Shown: positions 9,921 to 18,725 of the stretch, piece by piece
Position numbering within the stretch: the first letter of the stretch is position 1
How the letters are laid out: each line of letters begins with the position of its first letter
Assembly: GCF_000576305.1 (NCBI RefSeq)
Contig: NZ_BAVZ01000005.1
Span: 124,001 to 188,000 of the forward strand
Direction: 5' to 3'
DNA from: Paenibacillus pini JCM 16418
Lineage (GTDB): Bacteria; Bacillota; Bacilli; Paenibacillales; Paenibacillaceae
Length of the DNA stretch: 64,000 bases
Position numbers and translations under genes: made by a program
The notes under the pieces: model-generated
Databases searched by the model: none
What the model was told of the DNA's origin: nothing
What the model saw: only the letters and a program-made list of their open reading frames with translations

Positions 9921-11174
9921 ATGGAGAAGAAAAAAATAATCTTTGTAGCGAACTACTTTTATCCGGATTATGCATCTACGGGTCAGTTATTAACGGAGCT
10001 GTGCTTGTCACTCCAGACTCATTTCGATATCACTGTGATCGCGGTACAACCGGAGATAATCCCGGCTGCATCAGACAATAAGAAGACAAAGCGTAAGCTC
10101 TTTGAGGAAGATACGTTAGAAGATATAACCATCGTGAGGCTTAGAACACCTGTGGTAGACAAAGGTAATAAGCTGAGCCGTCTTAAGTTTATTATGGTGT
10201 ATTTTCTCATGGCTTTGGTTGCGCTTGTCCGAATTCATAAGGTAGATCTTATTTATACGATTTCTTCTCCTCCGATTCTGGGTGGATTAATAGGTGCATT
10301 CGGCAAGGTTCTTAAGCGCACCAAGCTAGTATATAACATCCAAGACTTCAACCCGGAACAGGCAGAGGCCATTAGTTACACGCGCCAGAAGTGGATATTC
10401 AAACTTGCACGAAGTGTTGATAACCTTAGCTGCCGTTTATCCAATCATGTCATTACGGTTGGATCGGATATGCAAGAGACATTGGTCAATCGTTTTAATG
10501 GTAAGAAGGTACCGGATAATAGTGTGATTAACAATTGGACGGATGAACAGGATATTGTACCACTCAGCAGCAATCATCCCATGGTAAAGCAATTTAAGGT
10601 GAAACATGGACTCGAGAATAAGTTCATCATTATGTATTCGGGTAATCTAGGTCTCTATTATGACTTGGAAAATATTATACGTGCGACAAGTGAGTTTAAG
10701 GAATATTCGGAGGTTCAGTTCGTGTTCATTGGAGAAGGGGGAGTCAAGAAAAGTATGCAGCAATATGTGCTGGATGCTGGTTGTAAGAATGTGACGTTCT
10801 TACCTTTTCAGCCCAAGGAGACGATTAAATATTCTCTTAATGCCGCGGATGCACATTTAGTTGTGAACCAAAAAGGAATCAAGGGCGTGTCGGTTCCAAG
10901 TAAGATCTATGGGGTCATGGCCGCAGGTAAACCTGTAATTGGTGTGCTTGAGAAGGGGAGCGAAGCGGCCTCTTTAATAGAAGCTAGCGGTTGTGGTGTC
11001 GTGACTGAACCTCAACTTTATGCCGATATGGTTCAGAAAATCGAAGATTTGGCACGCATGGACCGTGAAGATTTAGAACAAATGGGACTGGCTGGCCGTG
11101 CATATCTAGAAGAACACCTGGCGAAGCAGACATCGATTGATAAATATAAAACGCTCCTTCAATCGATTTCCTAA
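9921..11174 (+). CDS. Family 4 glycosyltransferase (WbuB-like)
   Basis: The 417-residue protein has a GT-B fold. The N-terminal domain has IIFVANYFYPDYASTGQLLTEL, as in WbuB-type transferases. A hydrophobic membrane-associated segment is near residues 87-100. The C-terminal donor-binding domain contains FIIMYSGNLGLYYDLENII, FIGEGG and the E-x7-E region near GVLEKGSEAASLIE. It probably adds one residue to the lipid-linked oligosaccharide on the cytoplasmic side; fucosamine or other deoxysugars are usual WbuB substrates, which would fit the GDP-fucose genes but is inference. It lies 7 bp after the second polymerase gene. Confidence 0.88.
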   Translation: MEKKKIIFVANYFYPDYASTGQLLTELCLSLQTHFDITVIAVQPEIIPAASDNKKTKRKLFEEDTLEDITIVRLRTPVVDKGNKLSRLKFIMVYFLMALVALVRIHKVDLIYTISSPPILGGLIGAFGKVLKRTKLVYNIQDFNPEQAEAISYTRQKWIFKLARSVDNLSCRLSNHVITVGSDMQETLVNRFNGKKVPDNSVINNWTDEQDIVPLSSNHPMVKQFKVKHGLENKFIIMYSGNLGLYYDLENIIRATSEFKEYSEVQFVFIGEGGVKKSMQQYVLDAGCKNVTFLPFQPKETIKYSLNAADAHLVVNQKGIKGVSVPSKIYGVMAAGKPVIGVLEKGSEAASLIEASGCGVVTEPQLYADMVQKIEDLARMDREDLEQMGLAGRAYLEEHLAKQTSIDKYKTLLQSIS

Positions 11175-11209
11175 TCATTGAAGGGTAGCGCAAGGGAGAG
11201 ATTTCAATC

Positions 11210-12574
11210 ATGAAAGTGATTTTATTGTCAGGTGGATCGGGAAAACGGCTGTGGCCTCTGTCTAACGATCTAAGGTCGAAGCAGTTTCTTAAGGTGCTGC
11301 CAGGTGTTAGTGGGGACAAGGAATCGATGGTTCAGCGAGTGTGGAGACAAATTACGGAAGCTGGGCTTGCGAAATCTACGTTCATCACAACGGGCAAAGC
11401 GCAGGTCGAAATGATTCGAAGTCAATTGCCGTCACACGTTCCTGTCGTAGTCGAACCTGAGCGTAGAGATACGTTTCCTGCGATTGCATTGGCTGCCGTA
11501 TATTTATATTCAATCGTTGGAGTTAATTTGAATGAGACGGTCGTGGTTTTACCCGTAGATCCGTTTGTAAATGAAAATTTTTTCAGTAAGGTCAAAGACT
11601 TAGATGATGTTCTGCATCATTCAGGTGCGGATGTTGCATTGATTGGTGTGAAGCCTACCTATCCGTCTGAGAAATACGGATACATTGTACCGGAAGAGGG
11701 AACCTCGCCTCATGACTCCTTTCGACGCGTGGCACAGTTCAAGGAAAAACCATCGGAACAAGAAGCTGAAGCATATATCCGGAAGGGCGCGATATGGAAC
11801 TGCGGGGTATTCGCATTTAAGCTTAATTATGTAATCCAACTGTTGATCGATCACGGGCTTCCGATTCAATATGATGAAATTAGCAAGCAGTACAAGAAAC
11901 TTACCCAAATTAGTTTTGACTATGAAGTGATTGAGAAGGCGGAGCATGTCGTTACCGTTTCGTATGAAGGGGAATGGAAGGACTTAGGCACTTGGAACAC
12001 TCTGACGGAGCAGATGGAGGGTCATATCACAGGAAATGGAATGATCAGTGAGGATTCCTATGGAACTCACTTGATCAATGAATTAGATATTCCGGTTGTC
12101 GTATTGGGATTACCTGATATCGTAGTGGCGGCAAGTCCAGATGGTATCCTCGTGTCTGATAAGGCATCTAGTCCAAGGCTTAAAGAACTTATTCAGAATA
12201 TAGAGCAGCGCCCAATGTATGAGGAACGTAGATGGGGCTGGTATCGCGTGCTGGATTATCAGAAAGTAGATGGAGGACGGGAAATTCTTACGAAGCGTAT
12301 CCGAATTCATGCCGGACAAAATTCTAGCTATCATTATCATTTTCATCGCGATGAATTCTGGACCATTGTTTCAGGGACGGGTGAAGTCATTATTCAAGAC
12401 CGTTTACAGAACGTTAAATCCGGAGATGTATTAAAGATTCCAGCTGGAACCCTGCACAGTATACGAGCCTTTGAAACACTGGAGCTCATTGAGGTTCAGT
12501 CTGGTTCTGAGGTTGTAGAGGAAGATACTGTTCGATTAACAGTAGAATGGGCAGAGATGGTGCCGTTGGTATAG
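11210..12574 (+). CDS. manC: Mannose-1-phosphate guanylyltransferase, with C-terminal cupin region
   Basis: This enzyme makes GDP-mannose from GTP and mannose-1-phosphate, feeding gmd and fcl. The N-terminal nucleotidyltransferase domain shows LLSGGSGKRLWPLS (residues 5-18), VVEPERRDTFPAI and FKEKP. From about residue 345 a cupin region (RIRIHAGQNSSYHYHFHRDEFWTIVSGTGEVI, with paired His) matches the mannose-6-phosphate isomerase-type domain of bifunctional ManC/AlgA. The 454-residue size fits the bifunctional form. Phosphomannomutase is not in the window and must be supplied elsewhere. AAGGGAG upstream supports the ATG. Confidence 0.92.
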   Translation: MKVILLSGGSGKRLWPLSNDLRSKQFLKVLPGVSGDKESMVQRVWRQITEAGLAKSTFITTGKAQVEMIRSQLPSHVPVVVEPERRDTFPAIALAAVYLYSIVGVNLNETVVVLPVDPFVNENFFSKVKDLDDVLHHSGADVALIGVKPTYPSEKYGYIVPEEGTSPHDSFRRVAQFKEKPSEQEAEAYIRKGAIWNCGVFAFKLNYVIQLLIDHGLPIQYDEISKQYKKLTQISFDYEVIEKAEHVVTVSYEGEWKDLGTWNTLTEQMEGHITGNGMISEDSYGTHLINELDIPVVVLGLPDIVVAASPDGILVSDKASSPRLKELIQNIEQRPMYEERRWGWYRVLDYQKVDGGREILTKRIRIHAGQNSSYHYHFHRDEFWTIVSGTGEVIIQDRLQNVKSGDVLKIPAGTLHSIRAFETLELIEVQSGSEVVEEDTVRLTVEWAEMVPLV

Positions 12575-12596
12575 TTTACGTGGAAGGTGACGACAA

Positions 12597-13127
12597 TTGT
12601 TAACGAGGAAGCGGTCTAGCCGAAGAAAATATACATTATATATGATTATTGCTGCCTGTTGGGCTGTATTGATCTTCATCTTATCATCGCAGACGCATAA
12701 CAGGCAGAATTTGCAGCCATGGTTACAGCAACATTTGCCTATAACAGCCATTGAAAAGCATTTTGCATCCTTTGAATTTTATTATGGTCGTGAAAAAATA
12801 AGTATGAAAGACTCGGGAGCAGCTGGGCTCATCGAGTTTCTCATCCGTAAGCTGGCACATGTTGTGGAATACGCAATCCTGGGAGGACTGCTATTTCAAC
12901 TCTTGCGCAAAGGGCTGCGGTTTAGCGTAAGTATATCCTTTTTTCTGGCGCTACTGTTCTGCGTTCTCTACGCTAGCTCGGACGAGATCCATCAGTTATT
13001 CACAGCAGGAAGAAATCCTAAAATGGCAGACGTCTATCTGGATACCGCGGGTGCTTGTCTTGGCATGAGCCTGGTCAGTCTATTCAGCTGGATACGAAGC
13101 AGAAAGAGAGGCAAAGCCATCGAATGA
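12597..13127 (+). CDS. VanZ-like membrane protein
   Basis: This is a 176-residue protein with about four hydrophobic segments. The family pattern is visible: FILSSQTH after the first helix, FLIRKLAHVVEYAILGGLLFQLL, then YASSDEIHQLFTAGRNPKMADVYLDTAGACLG. VanZ-type proteins are often found with cell-envelope polysaccharide genes, and their molecular role is unclear. The start is a TTG at 12597 placed after GGAAGGTGA; no better in-frame start is seen. Its stop overlaps the LCP gene start by 4 bp, so the two are probably translated together. Confidence 0.87.
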   Translation: MLTRKRSSRRKYTLYMIIAACWAVLIFILSSQTHNRQNLQPWLQQHLPITAIEKHFASFEFYYGREKISMKDSGAAGLIEFLIRKLAHVVEYAILGGLLFQLLRKGLRFSVSISFFLALLFCVLYASSDEIHQLFTAGRNPKMADVYLDTAGACLGMSLVSLFSWIRSRKRGKAIE

Positions 13128-14104
13128 AAAAATGGATTGTCATTTCAACAGTTGCTTTTTCGGTTCTCGTTTTAGGCGCTGCAAGCTATGGAGTTTATAT
13201 TTACGAAACAGTGAAGTCAACAGCGAATCAGATTTATGAGGCTAGGGATCCGGTAGTGGTTCCTGTCTCCTCTCAGAAGGACAACCGAGCAGCCCCTGCG
13301 CCCACTGCTGGCAACGGACGGACTTCACCAACAGCAACGCCAGCGGTGAATATGGATCATAAAGAGCCCTTTACTGTGCTTGTCCTAGGTGTCGATCAGC
13401 GTGCCCATGATCGTGGACGCTCGGATGCTATGATTCTACTCGCCGTGAATCCTGAGAAACAAAAGATATTAATGTTCAATATTCCACGGGATACACGGAC
13501 AGAAATTATGGGTCATGGTACAACGGACAAGATCAATCATGCGTATGCATTTGGTGGCGTGAACATGTCTGTTCAGACCGTTGAGCATTTCTTGGATTAT
13601 CCGATTAATTATTACGTCAAGGTTAATATGGAAGGTTTCGCTAAGATCATAGATTCTCTAGGCGGAGTTAATGTGAACAATCCCTTTGGTTTTCAGTATG
13701 AAGGTCATAACTTTGCTAAAGGGGAACTAACGCTAAATGGATCGGAAGCACTTGCTTTCTCGCGTATGCGATATGATGATCCTAGAGGGGATATGGGACG
13801 GAATGCACGTCAACGCGAAATTCTAAAACAGGTAATTCAAAGTGCACTGAAAGTATCGAATATTCTCAATATTCAATCGGTCTTAAATGAGGTGGGAGAT
13901 AGCGTACGCACGGACATTACGTTTGATGATATGAAGTCCTTTATTAAGGATTATCGTTCAGATATTAAATCCATTGATCAAGTAGAAATACAAGGGAAAG
14001 GTGAGATGATTAACGGAATTTGGTATTACATGGTCTCGGCAGATGAACAGAAACGAGTACATCAGATGCTTGAGGATCATGTCCAGAAAAAAGCGGTGCC
14101 GTGA
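13124..14104 (+). CDS. LytR-CpsA-Psr (LCP) family glycopolymer transferase
   Basis: The 326-residue protein has one N-terminal transmembrane helix (about residues 3-25), a Pro/Ala/Thr-rich linker and an extracellular LCP domain. Conserved features are VLVLGVDQRAHDRGRSDAMILL, FNIPRDTR, HAYAFGGV and FSRMRYDDPRGDMGRNARQREIL. LCP enzymes move lipid-linked glycopolymers onto peptidoglycan. Being the last gene of this operon suggests that at least part of the polymer is attached to the wall as a capsule rather than only secreted. The ATG at 13124 (ATGA overlap with vanZ) is preferred over an upstream in-frame start at 13055. Confidence 0.92.
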   Translation: MKKWIVISTVAFSVLVLGAASYGVYIYETVKSTANQIYEARDPVVVPVSSQKDNRAAPAPTAGNGRTSPTATPAVNMDHKEPFTVLVLGVDQRAHDRGRSDAMILLAVNPEKQKILMFNIPRDTRTEIMGHGTTDKINHAYAFGGVNMSVQTVEHFLDYPINYYVKVNMEGFAKIIDSLGGVNVNNPFGFQYEGHNFAKGELTLNGSEALAFSRMRYDDPRGDMGRNARQREILKQVIQSALKVSNILNIQSVLNEVGDSVRTDITFDDMKSFIKDYRSDIKSIDQVEIQGKGEMINGIWYYMVSADEQKRVHQMLEDHVQKKAVP

Positions 14105-14130
14105 GAATTTCACACGGACACCGCTTTTTG
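14086..14130 (+). terminator. Rho-independent terminator of the exopolysaccharide operon
   Basis: A GC-rich stem (AAAGCGGTG-CCGTG with CACGG-CACCGCTTT) is followed by a T-run. It overlaps the last codons of the LCP gene, so the stop codon lies in the loop region. It also faces the convergent beta-helix gene and may act in both directions. Confidence 0.85.
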
Positions 14131-14152
14131 ATATGCTCGTTCAAGAATTGCA

Positions 14153-15954
14153 TTAGCCAATGACCACCCACTGATAGGAGTCCTGTGCATTTTTTTTGCA
14201 GAAATATAGCCTATCCTCTTGACCGTTACCGCCCTCAATTCTTACGAATTTACCTCTATAATCGCTGTTTGCAGGTGGCAGAGTAGTGGAGGGTTTAATC
14301 GAGAGGACTGTAGTCTCAGATACTTCGCTAAATATTTTGGAGACAGCCTGTGCATCAGAGCCGTAAGGAATCTGACTCACGATATTCGGAATTAAATAAA
14401 TGGCATAGATGTTGAAATCTACAGGTTCATAGATAACGAGGTCAAGGATGGTGGTACTTTGCTTCTTCAAGGTCCGGTTCATCGTAAAACGTTCGCTTCC
14501 ACTGGGTAGTATGAGCGTGAGATCGTTGGTATCCCCACCTAAATCGATAAATATAGGAGATGATTTGCCGGAGTTGTTACTTCCGACCAGTACAAAAGTG
14601 TAAAAATCGTATTTGTCCGCATTCTCAGTTAACTGGAAGCGAATTTTTTGTTTGGTTCCATTTAAAGATAACTTTATTCGAGAGCCGGAAGTCGGAAGTT
14701 GGATGAAGGAGAAACTGCTGTCTGGTGTAGTAGATTGTGGAGAAGCCGTACTCGAGGCAGCGTAAAGGGCAGGATTCTTCAAAATGTTGTTGCCCGCAGT
14801 CCCTATGACAGGAACCGAACGGCGCTCCGTTAAATAAAAGCTATCGCGAAATGGCGTATTATCTTCAAATTGATCAAACGTTACACAGCCGACGGGATCC
14901 TTAAATACTGGACCGTGTGTAGTATTTGGATGATTAGATTGCACGCGATAGTTACGTGCGCCAACACGAATGTTTGTTGAAAATGTAGAATTTGGATCTA
15001 CAATGACGACATAACCTTTATTCGTATTGTAGTCCGTGATGGCATAATGATCTAGGCGACAGCGTCGATCAGGACATCGGATGAGTGATTGTATATCCCT
15101 ACAAAAGTCTCATAAGTCGCTTCAGCATGAGATTCTAGAATAGAAACGGAGTGAGAGTTATCGAGTTTAATGAGTGGCGCTTTCATTACATTGTTAGACG
15201 CAATAGCCTCTTTCTTAACCATCTCTTCTGTCCGTCCATTCGCCGGATCTGCTGGAGGAACCTGCTGTTCAGTCCGTTCAAAAGCACATGCAGTAATATG
15301 CGCTCCATAACAATTGACGAGTTCAAGATGAGAGAAATTACGTACAGAACGTGAGAAGAAGCAGTTGTCAAAGGTGATGCACAGAGGAATGTCTTCAATT
15401 CGGACACCTGTACCGAGGTAGCCCGTTTCCTGCCAGAATCGGCAGTTACGGAATGATACCATATACGAGCCATAGCCGGCGGTACTATTCTCTTGAGACC
15501 GCATCCCTTGAATGTACACTCCGTATTTACCAATCCCGCATGCGCTTGAGAAGAAGCGCTCAAACATTTGATGAGCCCCCTGAGGCAGATATATCCCGCC
15601 CCCTTTGGCATGGTTAATATAAAAGTCCTGAAAGAGAATGGATTCAGCGATGTCTTTATCGCTATAGATAGCGTAATTAGTTCCTGTATATATTAGTCCG
15701 CTATCATACATGCCGTCACCTATCATCTTGATTCCAGTTCCTTGTGTACCGCTTGTATTGGGCCTGACTTGTAGTGGTAACACGAGGGTTTTGGTGATTT
15801 TGTAACGTCCCCTTGGCAAGTACACCGTGGTGTAAGGTCCGGTAGCACAAGCATCAATCGCCTTCTGGATAGCATTTGTATCATCCGCAGTACCATTACC
15901 CACAGCCCCAAAGTCCATGACATTGGCGCGGTAATCTGTAAATAAATTTGCCAT
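14153..15954 (-). pseudogene. Beta-helix (pectate-lyase-3 type) tailspike-like protein, one frameshift
   Basis: The N-terminal part (15954 down to 15052) starts MANLFTDYRANVMDFGAVGNGTADDTNAIQKAID, the hallmark of the pectate-lyase-3/GH28-related right-handed beta-helix found in tailspikes and polysaccharide depolymerases. The frame then hits TAG. One frame over, coding continues without a gap (DHYAITDYNTNKGYVVIVDP...) to 14153, ending LYFCKKNAQDSYQWVVIG, which resembles phage tail-protein C-termini. Adding one C near 15056 (giving DAVRLDHYAITD) restores about 600 residues. No signal peptide is seen. GTG at 15966 is an alternative start but sits too close to its ribosome site. It could be truly broken or a base-call error. 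Lying beside the EPS operon, it may cleave that polymer. Confidence 0.75.
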
Positions 15955-16099
15955 TCGCCCACACACATCCCTTCTTTAAATGATTGATTACCGAAGCCGC
16001 ATCGTGGTATAAATCTCTCAGATTGCGAGTTCCTCATATACGATATTCATGAACATAGATTTAGGTGTTTGCTAAAACGACAAGTAATCAATGAAATCC

Positions 16100-16128
16100 T
16101 TGACATTGAATGATGAATGATGTAGATT
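16100..16128 (+). promoter_or_regulatory. Candidate sigma-A promoter
   Basis: TTGACA at 16100-16105, a 17-bp spacer and TAGATT at 16123-16128, about 85 bp before the small CxxC gene. It is the best promoter match in the 15967-16213 gap. The rest of the gap is AT-rich (including a short palindrome around TACGTAACGTA near 16145-16160) and shows nothing else I can name. Confidence 0.45.
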
Positions 16129-16213
16129 TCTGGTATTGATACAATACGTAACGTATATATTATTTTTGATACATTTTTATACATAACTAATTGATATTGT
16201 CCTTGAAAGGAAG

Positions 16214-16426
16214 ATGAACAATTTGAACGATCAGGAGTCTGTGTACTGCCTGTTTTGTGAACAGATTGTGCCTGTATTTGATACACAGTATATATTCCGG
16301 ACGGGTTTTTACCGCACGTTCATTCCGCTCGGTTATTGTCAAAACTGTTGCAACGATACAAAAAAAGGACTCAAATCCCATAATATGGGCCATCCAGATA
16401 ACAGTTATGCTACAATTGGACGATAA
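16214..16426 (+). CDS. Small CxxC protein of unknown function (possible zinc ribbon)
   Basis: The product has about 70 residues with two cysteine pairs: YCLFC near the N-terminus and YCQNCC in the middle, about 30 residues apart. This spacing could bind one zinc ion. I do not recognise the family. The ATG at 16214 directly abuts AAAGGAAG; the in-frame TTG at 16223 is better spaced and may be the real start. It ends 23 bp before the ABC ATPase gene, so it could be cotranscribed with the exporter. It is short, but cysteine pattern, ribosome site and upstream promoter make it more likely real than not. Confidence 0.55.
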   Translation: MNNLNDQESVYCLFCEQIVPVFDTQYIFRTGFYRTFIPLGYCQNCCNDTKKGLKSHNMGHPDNSYATIGR

Positions 16427-16449
16427 ATGAGAACAAAGGAGTGAAGTGA

Positions 16450-17364
16450 ATGCAGCAGCAGCAACCTGTGGTTCGGCTGGAAGGCGTTACTAAGAAAGTT
16501 TCTTCGAAAACGTTGGTTGAGAACGTGACACTTTCCATTCCTCCAGGTCAGGTTTTTGGTTTCCTTGGACCGAATGGTGCAGGTAAAACAACGACCATTC
16601 GAATGATGGTGGGTCTCACTTCCATTACTCAAGGCGACGTTATTATTGATGGTATAAGTATTAAGAATCAGTTCGAACAGGCGATTATAAATGTAGGAGC
16701 AATTGTTGAAAATCCTGAAATGTATAAGTTTCTGACAGGGTATCAGAATCTTCGACATTTCGCTCGAATGATGTCTGGAATTACAGATGAACGAATTCAC
16801 GAAGTCGTACAGCTCGTTGGATTGTCTAAACGAATTCATGAAAAAGTACGAACCTACTCACTAGGTATGAGACAGCGACTTGGTGTTGCGCAAGCCATTC
16901 TGCATCGGCCGAAGCTACTTATTCTGGACGAACCTACGAATGGTTTGGACCCTCAAGGCATTCGTGATTTACGCGATTATCTGCGTCAGTTATGCCGGGA
17001 AGAAGGAACAACCGTTTTCGTGTCCAGCCATTTGCTGTCCGAGATGGAACTGATGTGTGACAGTGTTGCTATCATTCAGAATGGGCGCTTAATTGATGTA
17101 CGTGTGCTTAAGGATGAGAATTCCAATGAATCAACGACTGCGGATGTGGCTTTTGAGGTCGACCAGCCGCAGCAGATGGTAGACATCCTTGGAATGGGAA
17201 TCATACGAGACCAAACAGTCATTTTACAACTTGGAAAAGAAGATATTGCTGTAACAAATGCTAGGTTGGTTCAGAGCGGAATCAAGGTATACGGTATTGA
17301 AACGGTAACCCGATCACTCGAAGACCAATTCTTGGAAATGACGGGAAGTGATCAAATTGGGTAG
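16450..17364 (+). CDS. ABC transporter ATP-binding protein (BcrA-type)
   Basis: This is a 304-residue cytoplasmic ATPase. Walker A is GPNGAGKTT at residues 40-48, the signature is YSLGMRQRL, Walker B is LLILDEPTNGLDP, and the H-loop is in FVSSHLLSEME. The C-terminal 70 residues form the extra domain seen in bacitracin/lantibiotic-type exporters. It is paired with an ABC-2 permease starting 17 bp before its stop codon. The substrate is unknown; export of, or defence against, a peptide antibiotic is the usual role of this branch but is only inferred here. Confidence 0.92.
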   Translation: MQQQQPVVRLEGVTKKVSSKTLVENVTLSIPPGQVFGFLGPNGAGKTTTIRMMVGLTSITQGDVIIDGISIKNQFEQAIINVGAIVENPEMYKFLTGYQNLRHFARMMSGITDERIHEVVQLVGLSKRIHEKVRTYSLGMRQRLGVAQAILHRPKLLILDEPTNGLDPQGIRDLRDYLRQLCREEGTTVFVSSHLLSEMELMCDSVAIIQNGRLIDVRVLKDENSNESTTADVAFEVDQPQQMVDILGMGIIRDQTVILQLGKEDIAVTNARLVQSGIKVYGIETVTRSLEDQFLEMTGSDQIG

Positions 17365-18142
17365 CTTTATCAATCTTGTGAGCAATGAAAATATGAAGAT
17401 TTATCGCAGGGTTCGTACATGGGTCATGCTGGGAATTCTTGTTCTAATCAATTTGGGACTTCCATTCTTGTTTTCATTAACAAGTTCGGAAACACCGCCC
17501 AATATGTGGGAAAGCTTCGTGATGACAATGACCTTTAGCTTCTTCTTGAATACGATTTTCTCAGTGATTATAGCTTCAGATTCAGTGGCAGCTGAATTCT
17601 CATGGGGAACGATTAAACTGTTGCTCATTCGTCCATGGAGCCGCTCCAAAATTCTATTATCCAAATACATAGCTGTTATTTTGTTTAGCGTATTCGGAAC
17701 GGTCTTGTTATTTAGTGCAAATTATATTTCATCGGCTATTTGGTTTAATAGTCATTCACAAACAACCTTTATCATTCCACCTGATTATAACGCATCCAAA
17801 TTTGCTTTGCTTACGTTGCTATGTAATTATGTAAACCTATTTATGACAGTTGCTTTGGCATTTATGATATCCACAGTATTCCGTACGGGTGGTTTAGCCA
17901 TCGGATTATCACTGTTTATTATGTTTACTAAAGGAATTTTTACAGTACTATTTGATCCTGATAAATATGTATGGGCCAATTTCCTACCATTTAGTCATAT
18001 GGATCTTAGTGTTTTTATCACGTCAAATACCGGACTAGGGGGCGTGTCGCTGCCGTTCTCAATTAGTGTACTTGCAGTGTACTTCCTAATTTTTGTGGGA
18101 ATTGCGTGGTTTGTATTCAATAAACGTGATGTAGCAACTTAG
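17348..18142 (+). CDS. ABC-2 type transporter permease
   Basis: The 264-residue protein has six hydrophobic segments, with the first after NENMKIYRRVRTWVMLGILV and a long loop (NSHSQTTFIIPPDYNAS) before helix four. This is the usual partner of a BcrA-type ATPase. The start is a GTG at 17348 inside the ATPase gene, with ACGGGAA upstream, so translation is probably coupled. A strong terminator follows, so the pair (perhaps with the small CxxC gene) forms its own unit. Confidence 0.87.
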   Translation: MIKLGSFINLVSNENMKIYRRVRTWVMLGILVLINLGLPFLFSLTSSETPPNMWESFVMTMTFSFFLNTIFSVIIASDSVAAEFSWGTIKLLLIRPWSRSKILLSKYIAVILFSVFGTVLLFSANYISSAIWFNSHSQTTFIIPPDYNASKFALLTLLCNYVNLFMTVALAFMISTVFRTGGLAIGLSLFIMFTKGIFTVLFDPDKYVWANFLPFSHMDLSVFITSNTGLGGVSLPFSISVLAVYFLIFVGIAWFVFNKRDVAT

Positions 18143-18163
18143 ATAGAAAGCTTCGCAAATGAA

Positions 18164-18216
18164 GCCCGCACAGCATGAGGGTGTGTTACTCGACCCTCCA
18201 TGTTGTGCGGGCTTTT
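18164..18216 (+). terminator. Rho-independent terminator
   Basis: A long stem (GCCCGCACA-CATG with CATG-TGTGCGGGC, plus AGGG/CCCT inside) is followed by five T, directly after the ABC permease gene. Confidence 0.9.
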
Positions 18217-18265
18217 TAACTAAATAGTAGGATAGGGGGCATACTTACATGCTAGGAGAAGAGGA

Positions 18266-18691
18266 CTAACCTGCCTCTGGCCGTAGATAAGAGGGTTCAA
18301 CTACTACTGACGACTCCTCTGAACTCGTATCCCGAGCTCTAGTATGCATTAGGCTGGCACCGTGCAGGATGGCGCCTTCTGCAATGATTAGAGCGGAAGC
18401 AGATAACACATCACCGGTCAGTTGACCCGTAGAGGTGATTGTCAGCTTCTGATCTGCGTGGATATCGCCATAAACTTGGCCAGCAATGATGACTTCCTTG
18501 GCATGAATATGGCAACGTGCCAGTGCGCTTTCTCCCACAATCACGCTGCCTTGGCTTTCAATTACACCGATGAAACTACCCTCAATCCGAATATTACTTT
18601 CACCACTAAGAGTTCCTTCAATTACTGTACCTTTCCCGATTAGAGTATCCGTCGCTTGGGGCGTATGCCTTGAAGATTTGAATTGCTTCAT
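18266..18691 (-). CDS. Bactofilin (polymer-forming cytoskeletal protein)
   Basis: The 141-residue protein has a central bactofilin (DUF583) domain of short beta-helix repeats: IGKGTVIEGTLSGESNIRIEGSFIG, SQGSVIVGESALARCHIHAKEVIIAGQVYGDIHADQKLTI and so on, flanked by short disordered ends. Bactofilins polymerise without nucleotide and often guide cell-wall enzymes. The gene lies 34 bp after an M23 peptidase gene on the same strand. A bactofilin with an M23 enzyme is a known pairing in cell-shape control (for example CcmA with Csd proteins in Helicobacter). AAGGAGG upstream supports the ATG. Confidence 0.93.
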   Translation of the reverse strand: MKQFKSSRHTPQATDTLIGKGTVIEGTLSGESNIRIEGSFIGVIESQGSVIVGESALARCHIHAKEVIIAGQVYGDIHADQKLTITSTGQLTGDVLSASALIIAEGAILHGASLMHTRARDTSSEESSVVVEPSYLRPEAG

Positions 18692-18725
18692 AGGGATTCC
18701 TCCTTAGGTATTTATAGTGTGTAGG

